IMG/VR virus record: IMGVR_UViG_3300044678_002668
Span: 1 to 64,000 of that record
Reading direction: 5' to 3' (one strand)
Origin: a virus
Length of the DNA stretch: 64,000 bases
A model generated the notes under the pieces. It did no database searches and had not been told where the DNA came from. It worked only from the letters and a program-made list of their open reading frames with translations. Made by a program: the position numbers and the translations under genes. Of the stretch, positions 39,968 through 48,685 are shown one piece after another (the first letter of the stretch is position 1; each line of letters begins with the position of its first letter).

Positions 39968-40172
39968 AGCTGCTTTTTGGGCTAGTTTAGCTAGGCTTAT
40001 CAGTATTGCTCTAGCTGCTGGAGCTGGTAATATTATTCATCAAACTGTAGGAGGGGGATTACAAGCTTGGCCTGTAGCTGCATTTATGGCAGTGGTTAGT
40101 TTTTTACTTATGTGGTTTAGTGAAATACAAAGAGAGGAAAATAGAAATGCCCAAAGCAACAGAAAGATATAA
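39951..40172 (+). CDS. Small membrane protein, 73 residues
   Basis: Starts with GTG 39951, overlapping the nuclease gene by 17 bases. Two hydrophobic segments (about 9-28 and 40-57) and a basic/Asn-rich tail. Unknown role. Confidence 0.55.
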   Translation: MKPLVKAAFWASLARLISIALAAGAGNIIHQTVGGGLQAWPVAAFMAVVSFLLMWFSEIQREENRNAQSNRKI

Positions 40173-40425
40173 AAAGATTAAAGAAGATATTTTAAAAGAA
40201 GAACAAAAAGTAAATGAGGTGGTTGAATATAGCCACTTCATTTATGATTGTTATAAATCGGAGGAAGGAAAATATGTAATTGTAAAACTAAGCTTTAATT
40301 CAAACGGAGACGTGTCACTGGAGCTTACAGGAAAAGAGTTTGACAATCCTGCTAAAGCAGACTACAATATACAAGAACTCAATGGTAATGAACGAGTTCG
40401 AAGATTAAGAAAGGGTAATTTATGA
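40147..40425 (+). CDS. Hypothetical protein, 92 residues
   Basis: ATG 40147 is favoured by GAGAGGAAAAT upstream; GTG 40120 is an alternative in-frame start. Helical charged N-terminus, then beta strands (VIVKLSFNSNGDVSLELTG). ATGA overlap with the annealing-protein gene. Not recognised. Confidence 0.6.
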   Translation: MPKATERYKKIKEDILKEEQKVNEVVEYSHFIYDCYKSEEGKYVIVKLSFNSNGDVSLELTGKEFDNPAKADYNIQELNGNERVRRLRKGNL

Positions 40426-40943
40426 AAACGGTAAAAACGCCAAAAGGTACAGAACTACAGGTAATGTCTCTTAAGGGTAAAGACTACATGCAAGTTCAAC
40501 AGCGGTTGATCTGGTTTGTAGAGGAAAATCCTCGCTATGACATCCAGACTACAGTGGATACTTCTGTGGCAGATCAAGCCACTGCTCGATGCACAGTCGT
40601 AATCTTTGATGAAGATAGCAAGGTTATCCGAAAGGTAACTTCACATAAAACAGAAACTGCTAAAGGCTTTGCTGATTATATTGAAAAAGCTGAGACAGGC
40701 TCTTTAGGCCGGGCTCTATCCCTTCTAGGATATGGTACACAGTTTAGTGCCGAACTAGATGAAGGTGACCGCATCGTTGACAGTCCTGTAACGGTAACTA
40801 AATCTTCAGCAGTAACTACAATGTCAGAAGCTTTGTCTTCAATGTCTGGAAGTTCTGAGTCTTCTGCTGCATCTACCACTGTAGCTTCTAGTACAACAAA
40901 GCCAAAGTTTACACGTAAATCTTCTTCAGGATTTAGTATCTAA
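40422..40943 (+). CDS. Rad52-like single-strand annealing protein
   Basis: A 173-residue protein with the motif IEKAETGSLGRALSLLGYGTQFSAEL, which is typical of phage annealing proteins of the Rad52/DUF1071 group. LIWFVEENPRYDIQT and ATARCTVVIFDEDSKVI match the strand-rich core. The last 50 residues are Ser/Thr-rich and disordered, ending basic. It would anneal complementary single strands made by the RecB-like nuclease encoded nearby. Confidence 0.7.
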   Translation: MKTVKTPKGTELQVMSLKGKDYMQVQQRLIWFVEENPRYDIQTTVDTSVADQATARCTVVIFDEDSKVIRKVTSHKTETAKGFADYIEKAETGSLGRALSLLGYGTQFSAELDEGDRIVDSPVTVTKSSAVTTMSEALSSMSGSSESSAASTTVASSTTKPKFTRKSSSGFSI

Positions 40944-41272
40944 TGGAAAGCCAAATTAAAACTGAAAAGGTAAGCGTGGAAAGTGAAGATCCTAAAGTTC
41001 AAGAGCTTCTTAAAGTTGCTGAACATGATCTTAAAACTTTAGGTCCAATGTTCAATCGTCTCTTAGAGCAGAGTTCTGCTGGTGGAGTAAAACGTATTCT
41101 TAAAACAATTGCTACGTTTCAAGACGTTAAGCTAAAAAAAGAAGAGTTTGAACTTCATGCCTTGACAGAACATCTACTTAAGAGTAAACTAAGTATTATG
41201 TTAACCGCTGCACACCAAGCAGCTAACAAACAGAAAGAAGAAGGAGTACAAGAAAATGAATCGCAAGGGTAA
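40943..41272 (+). CDS. Hypothetical helical protein, 109 residues
   Basis: TAATG overlap with the annealing gene. Almost wholly helical (LKTLGPMFNRLLEQSS; HALTEHLLKSKLSIML) with a Gln/Glu-rich tail. Probably a replication or recombination accessory by location. Confidence 0.6.
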   Translation: MESQIKTEKVSVESEDPKVQELLKVAEHDLKTLGPMFNRLLEQSSAGGVKRILKTIATFQDVKLKKEEFELHALTEHLLKSKLSIMLTAAHQAANKQKEEGVQENESQG

Positions 41273-41534
41273 TTATAACGGCAATAAGTCTGGTGGTAGT
41301 GCTTGGCGGCGTGTAGGAGAAATCCTAGTTAGCAAACAAGGTAAAGCTTACGTCAAAATTAAAGAAGACGTAACTCTACAAAAAGACATGGTATTGCAGA
41401 TGCAAGATCCTCGTGACCGTATCCACAAAGCTGTAGAAGCTGGACGCATGACTGAGGAACAAGCAGAAGAACGTTTGAGCAAGATTAAAGACTTCGTAAA
41501 GTATGAGCTAGTCCTCGCTCCTCCACGAGACTAA
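41256..41534 (+). CDS. Hypothetical basic protein, 92 residues
   Basis: Overlaps the previous gene by 17 bases. A Gly/Asn/Lys-rich start (NRKGNYNGNKSGGSAW) precedes a beta-rich core (VGEILVSKQGKAYVKI) and a helix. It could bind nucleic acid. Last gene before a strong terminator. Confidence 0.6.
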   Translation: MNRKGNYNGNKSGGSAWRRVGEILVSKQGKAYVKIKEDVTLQKDMVLQMQDPRDRIHKAVEAGRMTEEQAEERLSKIKDFVKYELVLAPPRD

Positions 41535-41563
41535 AGACTCCTTTACGATGATGTGACCCTGTA

Positions 41564-41596
41564 GGGGAGGTAGTGCAATGCTGCCTCCCCTTTTTT
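41564..41596 (+). terminator. Strong rho-independent terminator
   Basis: GGGGAGGTAG, a seven-base loop, CTGCCTCCCC and six T residues: a ten-pair stem (one G-U). It closes the dut-recombination operon and lies 22 bases before the helicase start. Confidence 0.9.
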
Positions 41597-41617
41597 AAAA
41601 ACGCTTGGAGGTTGGAG

Positions 41618-43582
41618 ATGATTGAAATGGCTCAGAAAAAATATGTTCGTGTTTCTCAGGGTGTGAATAAATATACGTTGGTACCTGAAGATCAGGTAGA
41701 ATCTCAAATTAAATCTAACGAAGAAGATTATTATACGTCTCTTTATACATATAATGAATCTCACTATAATACTTGGAAAAGCTCTAAGTCTGTAGCGGGC
41801 ATTCGAGATGTTGTTACTAATCGCATCTTCTTTGACTTTGATAAGAAGGATGATGTAGAGGCAGCTCGTAAAGACGCTGTGACTTTAGTGGACCGTCTAG
41901 TTAAAGACGGCATTAATCCCACTAACATTCAAATCTGCTTTTCTGGAAGCAAAGGTTTTTCCATTGAAGTGCTGTCAACAAACTATTTAAATCCTCAACA
42001 GTTTAAGAACTTAGTGTTTTCTTATGCTTCTGACCTTAAGACTTTCGATCAAGTTGTAAATGATCCTAATCGACTAATTCGAGTAGTGGGTACAAAGCAT
42101 AAAGAATCAGGCCTATATAAGTTTCCTCTTAAGGCCGATCAGCTTAAGTTTCTTAAAGTGGAAGAAATCCTAAATCTTGCTAAAGATTTGGACAATGCAG
42201 ATGAGTCTTTGACTCAAGGGTGGATTCCTGTAGCTTTGCCTAAAGAAGTACATGAGCGAGCTTTTAAAGACACTCGACCAGAAAAACCAAAGGTAGAAAT
42301 GAATTTGGCAGTAATTGATTCCATTAAAGATTTGCCTTGGTACACTAAACCTAAGTGGCTTACAAACTGTAAGTTTTCCATTATGAATGGTTTCGTACCT
42401 CAAGGCCAACGAAACAATGCGTTAATGGCTTTGGCTGCCACTCTTAAAGCTCAAGGTTTTTCTAAAGAACATACTTTAGCTTCTTTAAAAACCACCACAG
42501 AGAAGATGGCTTCTCTAACTGGAGAGGATATCTTTCCTGAAGACGAGCTTAAGAAGAATGTTATTGAGTATGTGTATGGTCCTTCCTGGAAAGGTGGAGC
42601 TTACACTTGCCGAGAAGAGGGTTGGCTTAAAAACTATTGCGATAGCTTAGGCCACCATAAGTGCCAACATACTCAAGTACTTGGAGATAGCCCACGTACC
42701 ATTATTGATGTTAGTCCAAAGTTCAAAGAGTTCGTAATGAACATTGAACAAAACACCATTAAGACTGGAGTACCCTCTCTAGATGAAAACCTATTCATCA
42801 CCACAGGAATGGGTCTTGGACTTGTTGGCGCTCCAGGTAGCGGTAAGAGTTCTTTGGCTTTGGAGATTTTAAACAACACTTCTAAGCAAGGTATTCCCTC
42901 TGTCTTTGCTTCTTTGGATATGACTGCCACTCGTATTTATGAAAAGCTTGCCTATCGTCTTACAGGCCAATCTCGTAAACAACTCTATGAGATGTTCCGA
43001 CAGAACAAAGAAGAGAAGTATTTGGAAACTCTACAAGAGGAGTTTGGAAACGTTTTCTTCTACGATAAGAGTAGCCCCACTGTTCGGGAAATCCGAGATT
43101 ACATTGTTGCTTGTGAACAGGAGAGTGGAAAGAAAATTAAGCTTGTAGTTATTGATTACTTTGAGAGAGTATTTTCTGACGTATCAGACGATACCGCTGC
43201 AAGTAAACGAGTGGCCGCTGAGATTCAGGACTTGATTAACGATTTGGGAGTCTGTGTAATTGTTCTGCTTCAGCCAAATAAAATGTCTGGAGACCTATCA
43301 GATCCAATTACATCCTACTTATCCATTAAAGGAAGTTCCTTTATTCAGCAGTCTCTACGTATGATTTTGTCCGTATACAGGGAAGGTTTTGATCCTCGCC
43401 ATCCTCAAGACGACCGCTATCTAACCATTAACGTTCTTAAGAACGATTTGGGAGAAACCAATAGTTTTGACTTCCTATGGGAAGGCAAGCGTGGTAAAAT
43501 CTATGAAGCTTCTCCTGAAGATCTAGATGACTTAGATGCTATTCGTAAACGGAGAAAGCAAGAGGATTCGGAGGGCTGGTGA
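41618..43582 (+). CDS. Primase-helicase (AEP-like primase fused to DnaB-type helicase)
   Basis: A 654-residue protein from ATG 41618, six bases after GGAGG. The N-terminal third resembles the small archaeo-eukaryotic primase fold: RIFFDFDKKDD (metal-binding acidics), ICFSGSKGFSIEV, and NRLIRVVGTKHKESGLYKFPL. A cysteine/histidine segment follows near residues 325-345 (CREEGW, CDSLGHHKC). The C-terminal domain is a RecA-like DnaB helicase with Walker A GAPGSGKSSLALEIL and Walker B KLVVIDYFERV. It would unwind the fork and prime lagging-strand synthesis for the polymerase two genes downstream. Confidence 0.85.
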   Translation: MIEMAQKKYVRVSQGVNKYTLVPEDQVESQIKSNEEDYYTSLYTYNESHYNTWKSSKSVAGIRDVVTNRIFFDFDKKDDVEAARKDAVTLVDRLVKDGINPTNIQICFSGSKGFSIEVLSTNYLNPQQFKNLVFSYASDLKTFDQVVNDPNRLIRVVGTKHKESGLYKFPLKADQLKFLKVEEILNLAKDLDNADESLTQGWIPVALPKEVHERAFKDTRPEKPKVEMNLAVIDSIKDLPWYTKPKWLTNCKFSIMNGFVPQGQRNNALMALAATLKAQGFSKEHTLASLKTTTEKMASLTGEDIFPEDELKKNVIEYVYGPSWKGGAYTCREEGWLKNYCDSLGHHKCQHTQVLGDSPRTIIDVSPKFKEFVMNIEQNTIKTGVPSLDENLFITTGMGLGLVGAPGSGKSSLALEILNNTSKQGIPSVFASLDMTATRIYEKLAYRLTGQSRKQLYEMFRQNKEEKYLETLQEEFGNVFFYDKSSPTVREIRDYIVACEQESGKKIKLVVIDYFERVFSDVSDDTAASKRVAAEIQDLINDLGVCVIVLLQPNKMSGDLSDPITSYLSIKGSSFIQQSLRMILSVYREGFDPRHPQDDRYLTINVLKNDLGETNSFDFLWEGKRGKIYEASPEDLDDLDAIRKRRKQEDSEGW

Positions 43583-43887
43583 AAATTAGTAGAACCTTTC
43601 TTCTAGCGTTTCAAAGGCAGCACGTACTTATTCTTTTAAAAAATGTTGGAGCAGTGAGTCTAGATCAATCCGCAGATGGAGAGTTCCGAGTAAGTGGAGC
43701 TGCCGCTGTAATGGGATATGTCATAGACCACTGCGATAACTTCCTATACTTAGGAAACAAAGAAGGTACGGTTATTGAAAAGGCAGTGTCCATTGTGGAT
43801 ATTTCTTCCATCTCTTTACACGAAGAAGAGGAAGAAATTTCCTTAATCACCGCTGAAGGTCCTAAGAGCGATATGGAGATTAACTAA
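43579..43887 (+). CDS. Hypothetical protein, 102 residues
   Basis: Starts with GTG in an overlap with the helicase stop. Beta-rich with an acidic C-terminus (SISLHEEEEEISLI). Lies between helicase and polymerase, so a replication accessory is plausible. Not recognised. Confidence 0.6.
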   Translation: MKISRTFLLAFQRQHVLILLKNVGAVSLDQSADGEFRVSGAAAVMGYVIDHCDNFLYLGNKEGTVIEKAVSIVDISSISLHEEEEEISLITAEGPKSDMEIN

Positions 43888-46136
43888 TGTCTGACATTGA
43901 AGTGACCATTTTAAAAAATAAACAAGACCTAGATGAAGTACTAGGCTATTTAAAACAACATTTTAACGATGGTTCAGTTCATGTATTAGACGTGGAAACA
44001 GATAGCTCCACTCCTCAAACAGCTACCTTGTATGGGCTTGGTATTTCAGTGGACGAAAACCAAGCCTTCTATATCCCCTTTAAATCTCCTGAAGGCAAGA
44101 GCCTTGTTGGAGACCTATACAAAAAAGATATCCAAAACTTTCTTCTATCTCAAAACATGCGGGTAGTGGGACATAATCTAAGCTACGACGTTATTGTTTT
44201 AAAACAGCAATTAGGAGTGGACTTAGTTCCTAAGATCTATTGTGACACTATTCTTTTAAAGCACACGGTGGATGAAGAGAGACCTCATGGTCTTAAAGAA
44301 ACCGCTGTGAAGTACTTAGGTTCTTGGGCTGATAAAGCCCAGCAGGACCTTTATGACAGTATTGAAGATAACGGCGGGTCCACCACCAAAGAAAATTTGG
44401 AAATGTATAAAGCCTCTACAGAGGTATTAGGAACCTATTGCGGTTGGGACGTATGTCTAACCTATAAACTTCTTAACATATTGTCTAAAAAGCTTGAAGA
44501 AGAAAAGCTTCAAGAGTTGTTTTACGAAAAAGAAGTGATGCCTCTTTACAAAGAAGTCACTATTCCCATGATAGAAAAAGGCTTTCCTGTAGACACAAAT
44601 CATCTACAGAAGCTTCAAGTACAGATTCAAAGCGAAATAGATCAGATTGAGTCAGGCTTATACAATACTCTTAAAGACATCTTGATATTGCGAGAAGCTG
44701 AAGTATTAGAAAAGAAAGCTCCAGTTAAACGTTCTGGAAAGTTCCCAGTAGTGTTGGCTGAGGTTAGTGGAGTAAAGCTCCCCATTAATCCTAAAACTGG
44801 CCAGGTTACGCTTTCTGCTAAAGCCTTGGCAGAAACCCTAGATCAAGAAAGCCCTTTCTATAAGTGGATTACAGAGCAATCAGAAGGAGAGGGCCTATTA
44901 TTAGAACAGGCCCAAAAGGAACTATATTTCTCTAAATATCCTAATCGTAGGTATGTATTTAATTTTAAGAGTGCAGATGACTTAAAGTGGCTTTTCTTTG
45001 ACCAGCTAAAAAAAACTCCCCTTTCCACCACTGAAACAGGGGAGCCCCAGGTTAATGAAGATTTTATTGAAACTATGGATTATCCATGGGTTCAGGATTT
45101 ATTGGACTTTAAACGCTTAATTAAACTAGAGTCTACCTATATTACTGGAATGTTAGACGTACAGATTAATGGAGTGGTATATCCATCCTGGATGCAGTTT
45201 GGCACTACATCAGGCCGTTATTCTTGTTCTGGCCCCAATCTTCAACAGATTCCTAGGATTAGAGAAGAAGATAGTGATGAGATTTCTGAACGGGTTAAGA
45301 AGTATTTTAATCAGATCAAAGCGGCTTTCATTGCTCCAGAAGGCTATAAGCTAGTTAATGCTGACTATTCCCAGCTAGAACCTTGTGCCTTTGCTTGCGC
45401 TTCTGGAGACGCTAAGCTCCAAGAATCCTTTAGAAAAGGACATGATTTATATTCCTCAATTGCCATTGAAGCTTTTGGATTAGAAGGATACAGCGCAAAC
45501 AAAAAAGATTCTAACTATCTAGGAGCCCATAAAAAAGACTTACGTCAGGTGGCTAAGGTTATTGCTCTTGCCACTGTATATGGAGCTGGAGCTGGACGGC
45601 TTTCTTCTACACTAAAGGTAGACAAAGAAGAAGCTCAAAAGATTATTGACGACTATTTAAGTGCCTATCCTCAGCTTAAAAGTTATATGGAAACTTGTGA
45701 TTTACAGGCCATTACTTTAGGTAAGGTTACCTCTAGGTTTGGAAGAGTGCGCCATTTAAAAGAAGCTAAAGAGCTTTATAAGATTTATGGAGATGATATT
45801 TTAGATGAAGAGTTATGCCGTAGAAATAAAAAACTTAGAGAACCTTTTTGGAAACTGAAGGGTTTACTTAACCTAGCAAAGAATCATCCTATTCAAGCAA
45901 CAGCGGCCTATATCGTTAATCAAGCTTCCATTGCCGTCACTAGAAAGATGAAAGAAGTTGGTATTGAAGGTTATGTTGCTGGTCAAGTACATGATGAGAT
46001 TTGCTGTATTGTTAAAGAAAAAGATGCAGATAAAGTAAAAGAACTCTTGAAAAGTTCTATGGAATCAACTACAATTATCGAAGTACCTTTAAGAGCCGAT
46101 CCTCTTATTGGAAAAAATTGGGCAGAAGCAAAATAA
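43887..46136 (+). CDS. Family A DNA polymerase with 3'-5' exonuclease
   Basis: A 749-residue replicative polymerase. The exonuclease part has VLDVETDS (Exo I), VVGHNLSYDV (Exo II) and YCGWDVCLTYKL (Exo III). The polymerase part has FGTTSGRYSCSGPNLQQIP, motif A VNADYSQLEP, motif B RQVAKVIALATVYG and motif C GQVHDEI. All catalytic acidic residues appear present, so proofreading and synthesis should be intact. No 5' nuclease domain, as usual for phage enzymes. TAATG overlap with the preceding gene. Confidence 0.95.
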   Translation: MSDIEVTILKNKQDLDEVLGYLKQHFNDGSVHVLDVETDSSTPQTATLYGLGISVDENQAFYIPFKSPEGKSLVGDLYKKDIQNFLLSQNMRVVGHNLSYDVIVLKQQLGVDLVPKIYCDTILLKHTVDEERPHGLKETAVKYLGSWADKAQQDLYDSIEDNGGSTTKENLEMYKASTEVLGTYCGWDVCLTYKLLNILSKKLEEEKLQELFYEKEVMPLYKEVTIPMIEKGFPVDTNHLQKLQVQIQSEIDQIESGLYNTLKDILILREAEVLEKKAPVKRSGKFPVVLAEVSGVKLPINPKTGQVTLSAKALAETLDQESPFYKWITEQSEGEGLLLEQAQKELYFSKYPNRRYVFNFKSADDLKWLFFDQLKKTPLSTTETGEPQVNEDFIETMDYPWVQDLLDFKRLIKLESTYITGMLDVQINGVVYPSWMQFGTTSGRYSCSGPNLQQIPRIREEDSDEISERVKKYFNQIKAAFIAPEGYKLVNADYSQLEPCAFACASGDAKLQESFRKGHDLYSSIAIEAFGLEGYSANKKDSNYLGAHKKDLRQVAKVIALATVYGAGAGRLSSTLKVDKEEAQKIIDDYLSAYPQLKSYMETCDLQAITLGKVTSRFGRVRHLKEAKELYKIYGDDILDEELCRRNKKLREPFWKLKGLLNLAKNHPIQATAAYIVNQASIAVTRKMKEVGIEGYVAGQVHDEICCIVKEKDADKVKELLKSSMESTTIIEVPLRADPLIGKNWAEAK

Positions 46137-46141
46137 GGAGT

Positions 46142-46858
46142 ATGAGAGTGAAAGCAAAAAAGCAGCCTAAAATTTTGGTTATTGGAGATACGCATTTTCC
46201 AGCGGCGGATCAAAGGGTTCTAGAAGCCATTTACAAAGAAGCTCAGGAAATGAAGCCTGACTATATTGTACAGCTTGGAGACCTATATGATTTTTTCTGT
46301 TTCTCTAAGTTTGCTCGATCTCTTAATTGGATGACTCCAGAAGAAGAGATTAATTTAGGACGAGAACAAGCTGAAGAGTTTTGGAAACGTTTACAGAAAG
46401 CTGCTCCTAAAGCTCAGTGTTACCAGCTTCTTGGAAACCACGATCAACGTTTATTAAAACGAGTGTTAGATAAAGTTCCAGAGCTTGAGTCCATTATGTC
46501 TGCTCAAAAAGAACTGTTTAACTTTTCTAAAGTCACTAGCATGAAAGATGCCACTAGTGAACTCATCTTAGGGGATATCCTCTTTATTCATGGATATAAG
46601 AGTGGGCTTGGTGCTCATATGCGCCGCAATGGTAAGAAGACTGTAGTGGGTCATTCCCATCTTGGTGGCGTAGTAAATGAGAAGTTTCTTGGTTCCGTAT
46701 TGTGGGAAGCCAATGCTGGCTACACTGGAGACCCTTCTCAACCAGTGTTTAAATATGGAAGTCAAGACACTGACAAGTGGACTCGCGGCTATCTCACTAT
46801 TGATGAGAAAGGTCCTAAGTTTATTTGTCTAGAAGACCAACTCTACAAGGGGAAATAA
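46142..46858 (+). CDS. Calcineurin-like metallophosphoesterase
   Basis: A 238-residue protein with the metallophosphoesterase motifs in order: IGDTHFP, LGDLYD, LGNHDQR, IHGY and GHSHLG. Phage members of this family hydrolyse nucleotides, nucleic-acid ends or cyclic nucleotide signals. Encoded directly after the polymerase, it is probably a DNA-metabolism or anti-signalling enzyme. AAGGAG is too close to ATG 46142; GTG 46148, two codons in, has ideal spacing. Confidence 0.85.
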   Translation: MRVKAKKQPKILVIGDTHFPAADQRVLEAIYKEAQEMKPDYIVQLGDLYDFFCFSKFARSLNWMTPEEEINLGREQAEEFWKRLQKAAPKAQCYQLLGNHDQRLLKRVLDKVPELESIMSAQKELFNFSKVTSMKDATSELILGDILFIHGYKSGLGAHMRRNGKKTVVGHSHLGGVVNEKFLGSVLWEANAGYTGDPSQPVFKYGSQDTDKWTRGYLTIDEKGPKFICLEDQLYKGK

Positions 46859-47266
46859 ATGAAAGTGGCTCGATTTAATTACATGGGCGATACTTGGACT
46901 ATCTATCTGACTTCTCCAGAAGAAGTGGCTCAGCTTGCAGATGATCCTAGCTGCCCTGCATTTGTTGAGCCAGATGATAGACAGATTTATTTTTCTAATA
47001 CATATGATTTAAACTCTGTTAATATTCGCCACGAGCTTTGGCATGTCTGTTTTCATTATAGATATTTAGACTCCACCATTGGACTTTCTGTACAAGACGT
47101 TGAAGAAATTAGTGCAGAAACATTTGCCAGAGAGGGTGAAAAGCTGGTACAATTATCTATACTCTTAGAGAAGAAGCTCAAAGAACTAGCGGAATCTAAA
47201 TCAGAAGAAGACATGGAGATTGACCTTGAAGAAACAAAAGAAAAAGGAAGACGGAAAAAAGAATGA
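46859..47266 (+). CDS. HExxH zinc peptidase-like protein
   Basis: A 135-residue protein. The centre has NIRHELWHVCFHY (HExxH) with a downstream glutamate in EEISAETFAREG as possible third ligand, the layout of small M78/ImmA-type domains. The C-terminus is a charged coiled coil. ImmA-like enzymes cleave regulators, but here there is no recognisable regulator partner. TAAATG junction with the phosphoesterase gene. Confidence 0.65.
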   Translation: MKVARFNYMGDTWTIYLTSPEEVAQLADDPSCPAFVEPDDRQIYFSNTYDLNSVNIRHELWHVCFHYRYLDSTIGLSVQDVEEISAETFAREGEKLVQLSILLEKKLKELAESKSEEDMEIDLEETKEKGRRKKE

Positions 47267-47618
47267 CCAGAATAAACCCTCCCTCTCTCTTATTCCTGGA
47301 GAGGCCATATGGGCATGTGGACAGGCTCTATCACATGGTGCTAAGGTCTATGGTAGGTACAATTTTCGCAAGGGACTCTCTCATTCGCGCCTTTTGGACT
47401 CTGCACTTAGACATATTACACAGAGGTTAATGGGAGAAGAAATTGATAAGGATTCAGGTAATCTCCATATTTGGAATGCCATGGCTAGTTTAGCTATGTA
47501 TGAATGGATGAGAGTTAATAGACCCGACTTAAACGATTTGTACGAGTATCCTAAAAAGAAAGGCCTTAAAAATGCAAGTAATAACAAACGAACTAAGAGT
47601 CGCGGTGGACGTAGATAA
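47226..47618 (+). CDS. DUF5664 / dGTP-diphosphohydrolase-like protein
   Basis: About 130 residues; no ATG fits, and TTG 47226 lies seven bases after GGAG. The core KPSLSLIPGEAIWACGQALSHGAKVYGRYNFRKGLSHSRLL, then DSALRHITQRLMGEEIDKDSGNLHIWNAMASLAM, matches the small helical domain named dATP/dGTP diphosphohydrolase (DUF5664) in phages. It overlaps the peptidase gene by 41 bases. It may adjust purine dNTP pools; substrate unproven. Confidence 0.65.
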   Translation: MKKQKKKEDGKKNDQNKPSLSLIPGEAIWACGQALSHGAKVYGRYNFRKGLSHSRLLDSALRHITQRLMGEEIDKDSGNLHIWNAMASLAMYEWMRVNRPDLNDLYEYPKKKGLKNASNNKRTKSRGGRR

Positions 47619-47919
47619 CACCATTATTAAATGGGTAAACTCACCTACAGAAAATTCAAAAACAGTTTCTTATTACGGCACGTCTAAAGAAGTAGAGCCT
47701 AATCAAGCAGTGATTGCTTTTGTAAAATCTTTAAAGCAACGAGGCTATCACGTCACAGTACATTCTAACAACGGTTGGCAATGGGCTAAGAATGTAGTGG
47801 AGGCTTTGGAACTAGAGTCAGTGGTGGATTTAGTATGTACTAAAAGCAGTAAGTGTATTGATGATGAACTAAATGTAGAACATATTATTGGTACTCTCAT
47901 TAATCCAGAGATATTATGA
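47572..47919 (+). CDS. HAD-superfamily phosphatase-like protein
   Basis: A 115-residue protein with HAD motifs: AVDVDNTI (D-x-D-x-T), a serine/asparagine-containing VHSNNG, a lysine, and KCIDDEL as the last acidic motif. Small enough to lack a cap domain. Likely acts on a nucleotide or polynucleotide phosphate. It overlaps the DUF5664-like gene by 47 bases. Confidence 0.72.
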   Translation: MQVITNELRVAVDVDNTIIKWVNSPTENSKTVSYYGTSKEVEPNQAVIAFVKSLKQRGYHVTVHSNNGWQWAKNVVEALELESVVDLVCTKSSKCIDDELNVEHIIGTLINPEIL

Positions 47920-48233
47920 TTAATCTATATTTTATGACTGTTCAAAAATTGCAATATCAAGTTGCAGCACAAATTATTTTTTATACTGGAAGATCTCCTT
48001 ACTACCTACTTTCTGCACACTATATGTTAGAAGCTCCATATACTAACTTAGACAATTTTTATTTAATTTACAACAACTCTTTTGTACATAAATTACATAG
48101 CTTTTTTAATAAGTTTTTTGGTTCTAATACAGATCCTTTATACATAAAGGAAGAGCAGTTTAAAAATATCTTGCTAGACATACGAAAACATTGGTACAAT
48201 AATTTGTTTGAACATGGATTTAAAGTACTATGA
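47916..48233 (+). CDS. Hypothetical aromatic protein, 105 residues
   Basis: ATGA-coupled to the HAD gene. Very rich in Tyr, Phe, Leu and Asn (YYLLSAHYMLEAPYTNLDNFYLIY), like the micro-genes at 15-30 kb but about twice their length. ATGA overlap to the next micro-gene. Unknown function. Confidence 0.55.
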   Translation: MINLYFMTVQKLQYQVAAQIIFYTGRSPYYLLSAHYMLEAPYTNLDNFYLIYNNSFVHKLHSFFNKFFGSNTDPLYIKEEQFKNILLDIRKHWYNNLFEHGFKVL

Positions 48234-48346
48234 ATCTTTTATGTAGAGTTTTAGATTATAGGGAACCTACCGCTTTTGGTATAACTTTATGGTATAGAAA
48301 AGTATTTGATATGTTTATAGATATTCCAACACATGAGTATAGTTAA
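48230..48346 (+). CDS. Micro-gene, 38 residues
   Basis: ATGA-coupled upstream; the TAA abuts the next ATG. Aromatic (FGITLWYRKVFDMFIDI). An isolated member of the micro-gene type outside the main array. Confidence 0.45.
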   Translation: MNLLCRVLDYREPTAFGITLWYRKVFDMFIDIPTHEYS

Positions 48347-48685
48347 ATGCAAAGACATTCAAGAAGAGTAGTGCAACATAGAAAGAAAGGACACATGTCC
48401 AAGAGTAAGAGTCATAAAGAGGGTGAAGACTTACGACAAGAAATTAAAAAATGGAAGACCTATGCTCGCCATCTTGAAAAGCGGTTAAAACAGTATGAAA
48501 AATTAGATCATTACTTGGAAGAGGCTCTAGAAACTGTACATGAATCTGAAGCTTCTAAAGAACATGAAACATCATATAAAGATCCTAAATGTCCAGACTG
48601 CCATAAAGGTACTCTACGGGTATTGGATTTAGGAAGGTTTACCTATCATGCGTGCTCGCACTGCTCGTACCGCAAAAAGATCTAA
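48347..48685 (+). CDS. Coiled-coil protein with C-terminal zinc ribbon
   Basis: A basic N-terminus and a coiled coil (LRQEIKKWKTYARHLEKRLK) lead to a C-terminal zinc ribbon CPDCHKG...CSHCSYRK. ATG 48395, 16 codons in, has a better site (AAAGGA) and may be the true start. Probably nucleic-acid binding. It overlaps the HNH gene by 38 bases. Confidence 0.65.
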   Translation: MQRHSRRVVQHRKKGHMSKSKSHKEGEDLRQEIKKWKTYARHLEKRLKQYEKLDHYLEEALETVHESEASKEHETSYKDPKCPDCHKGTLRVLDLGRFTYHACSHCSYRKKI

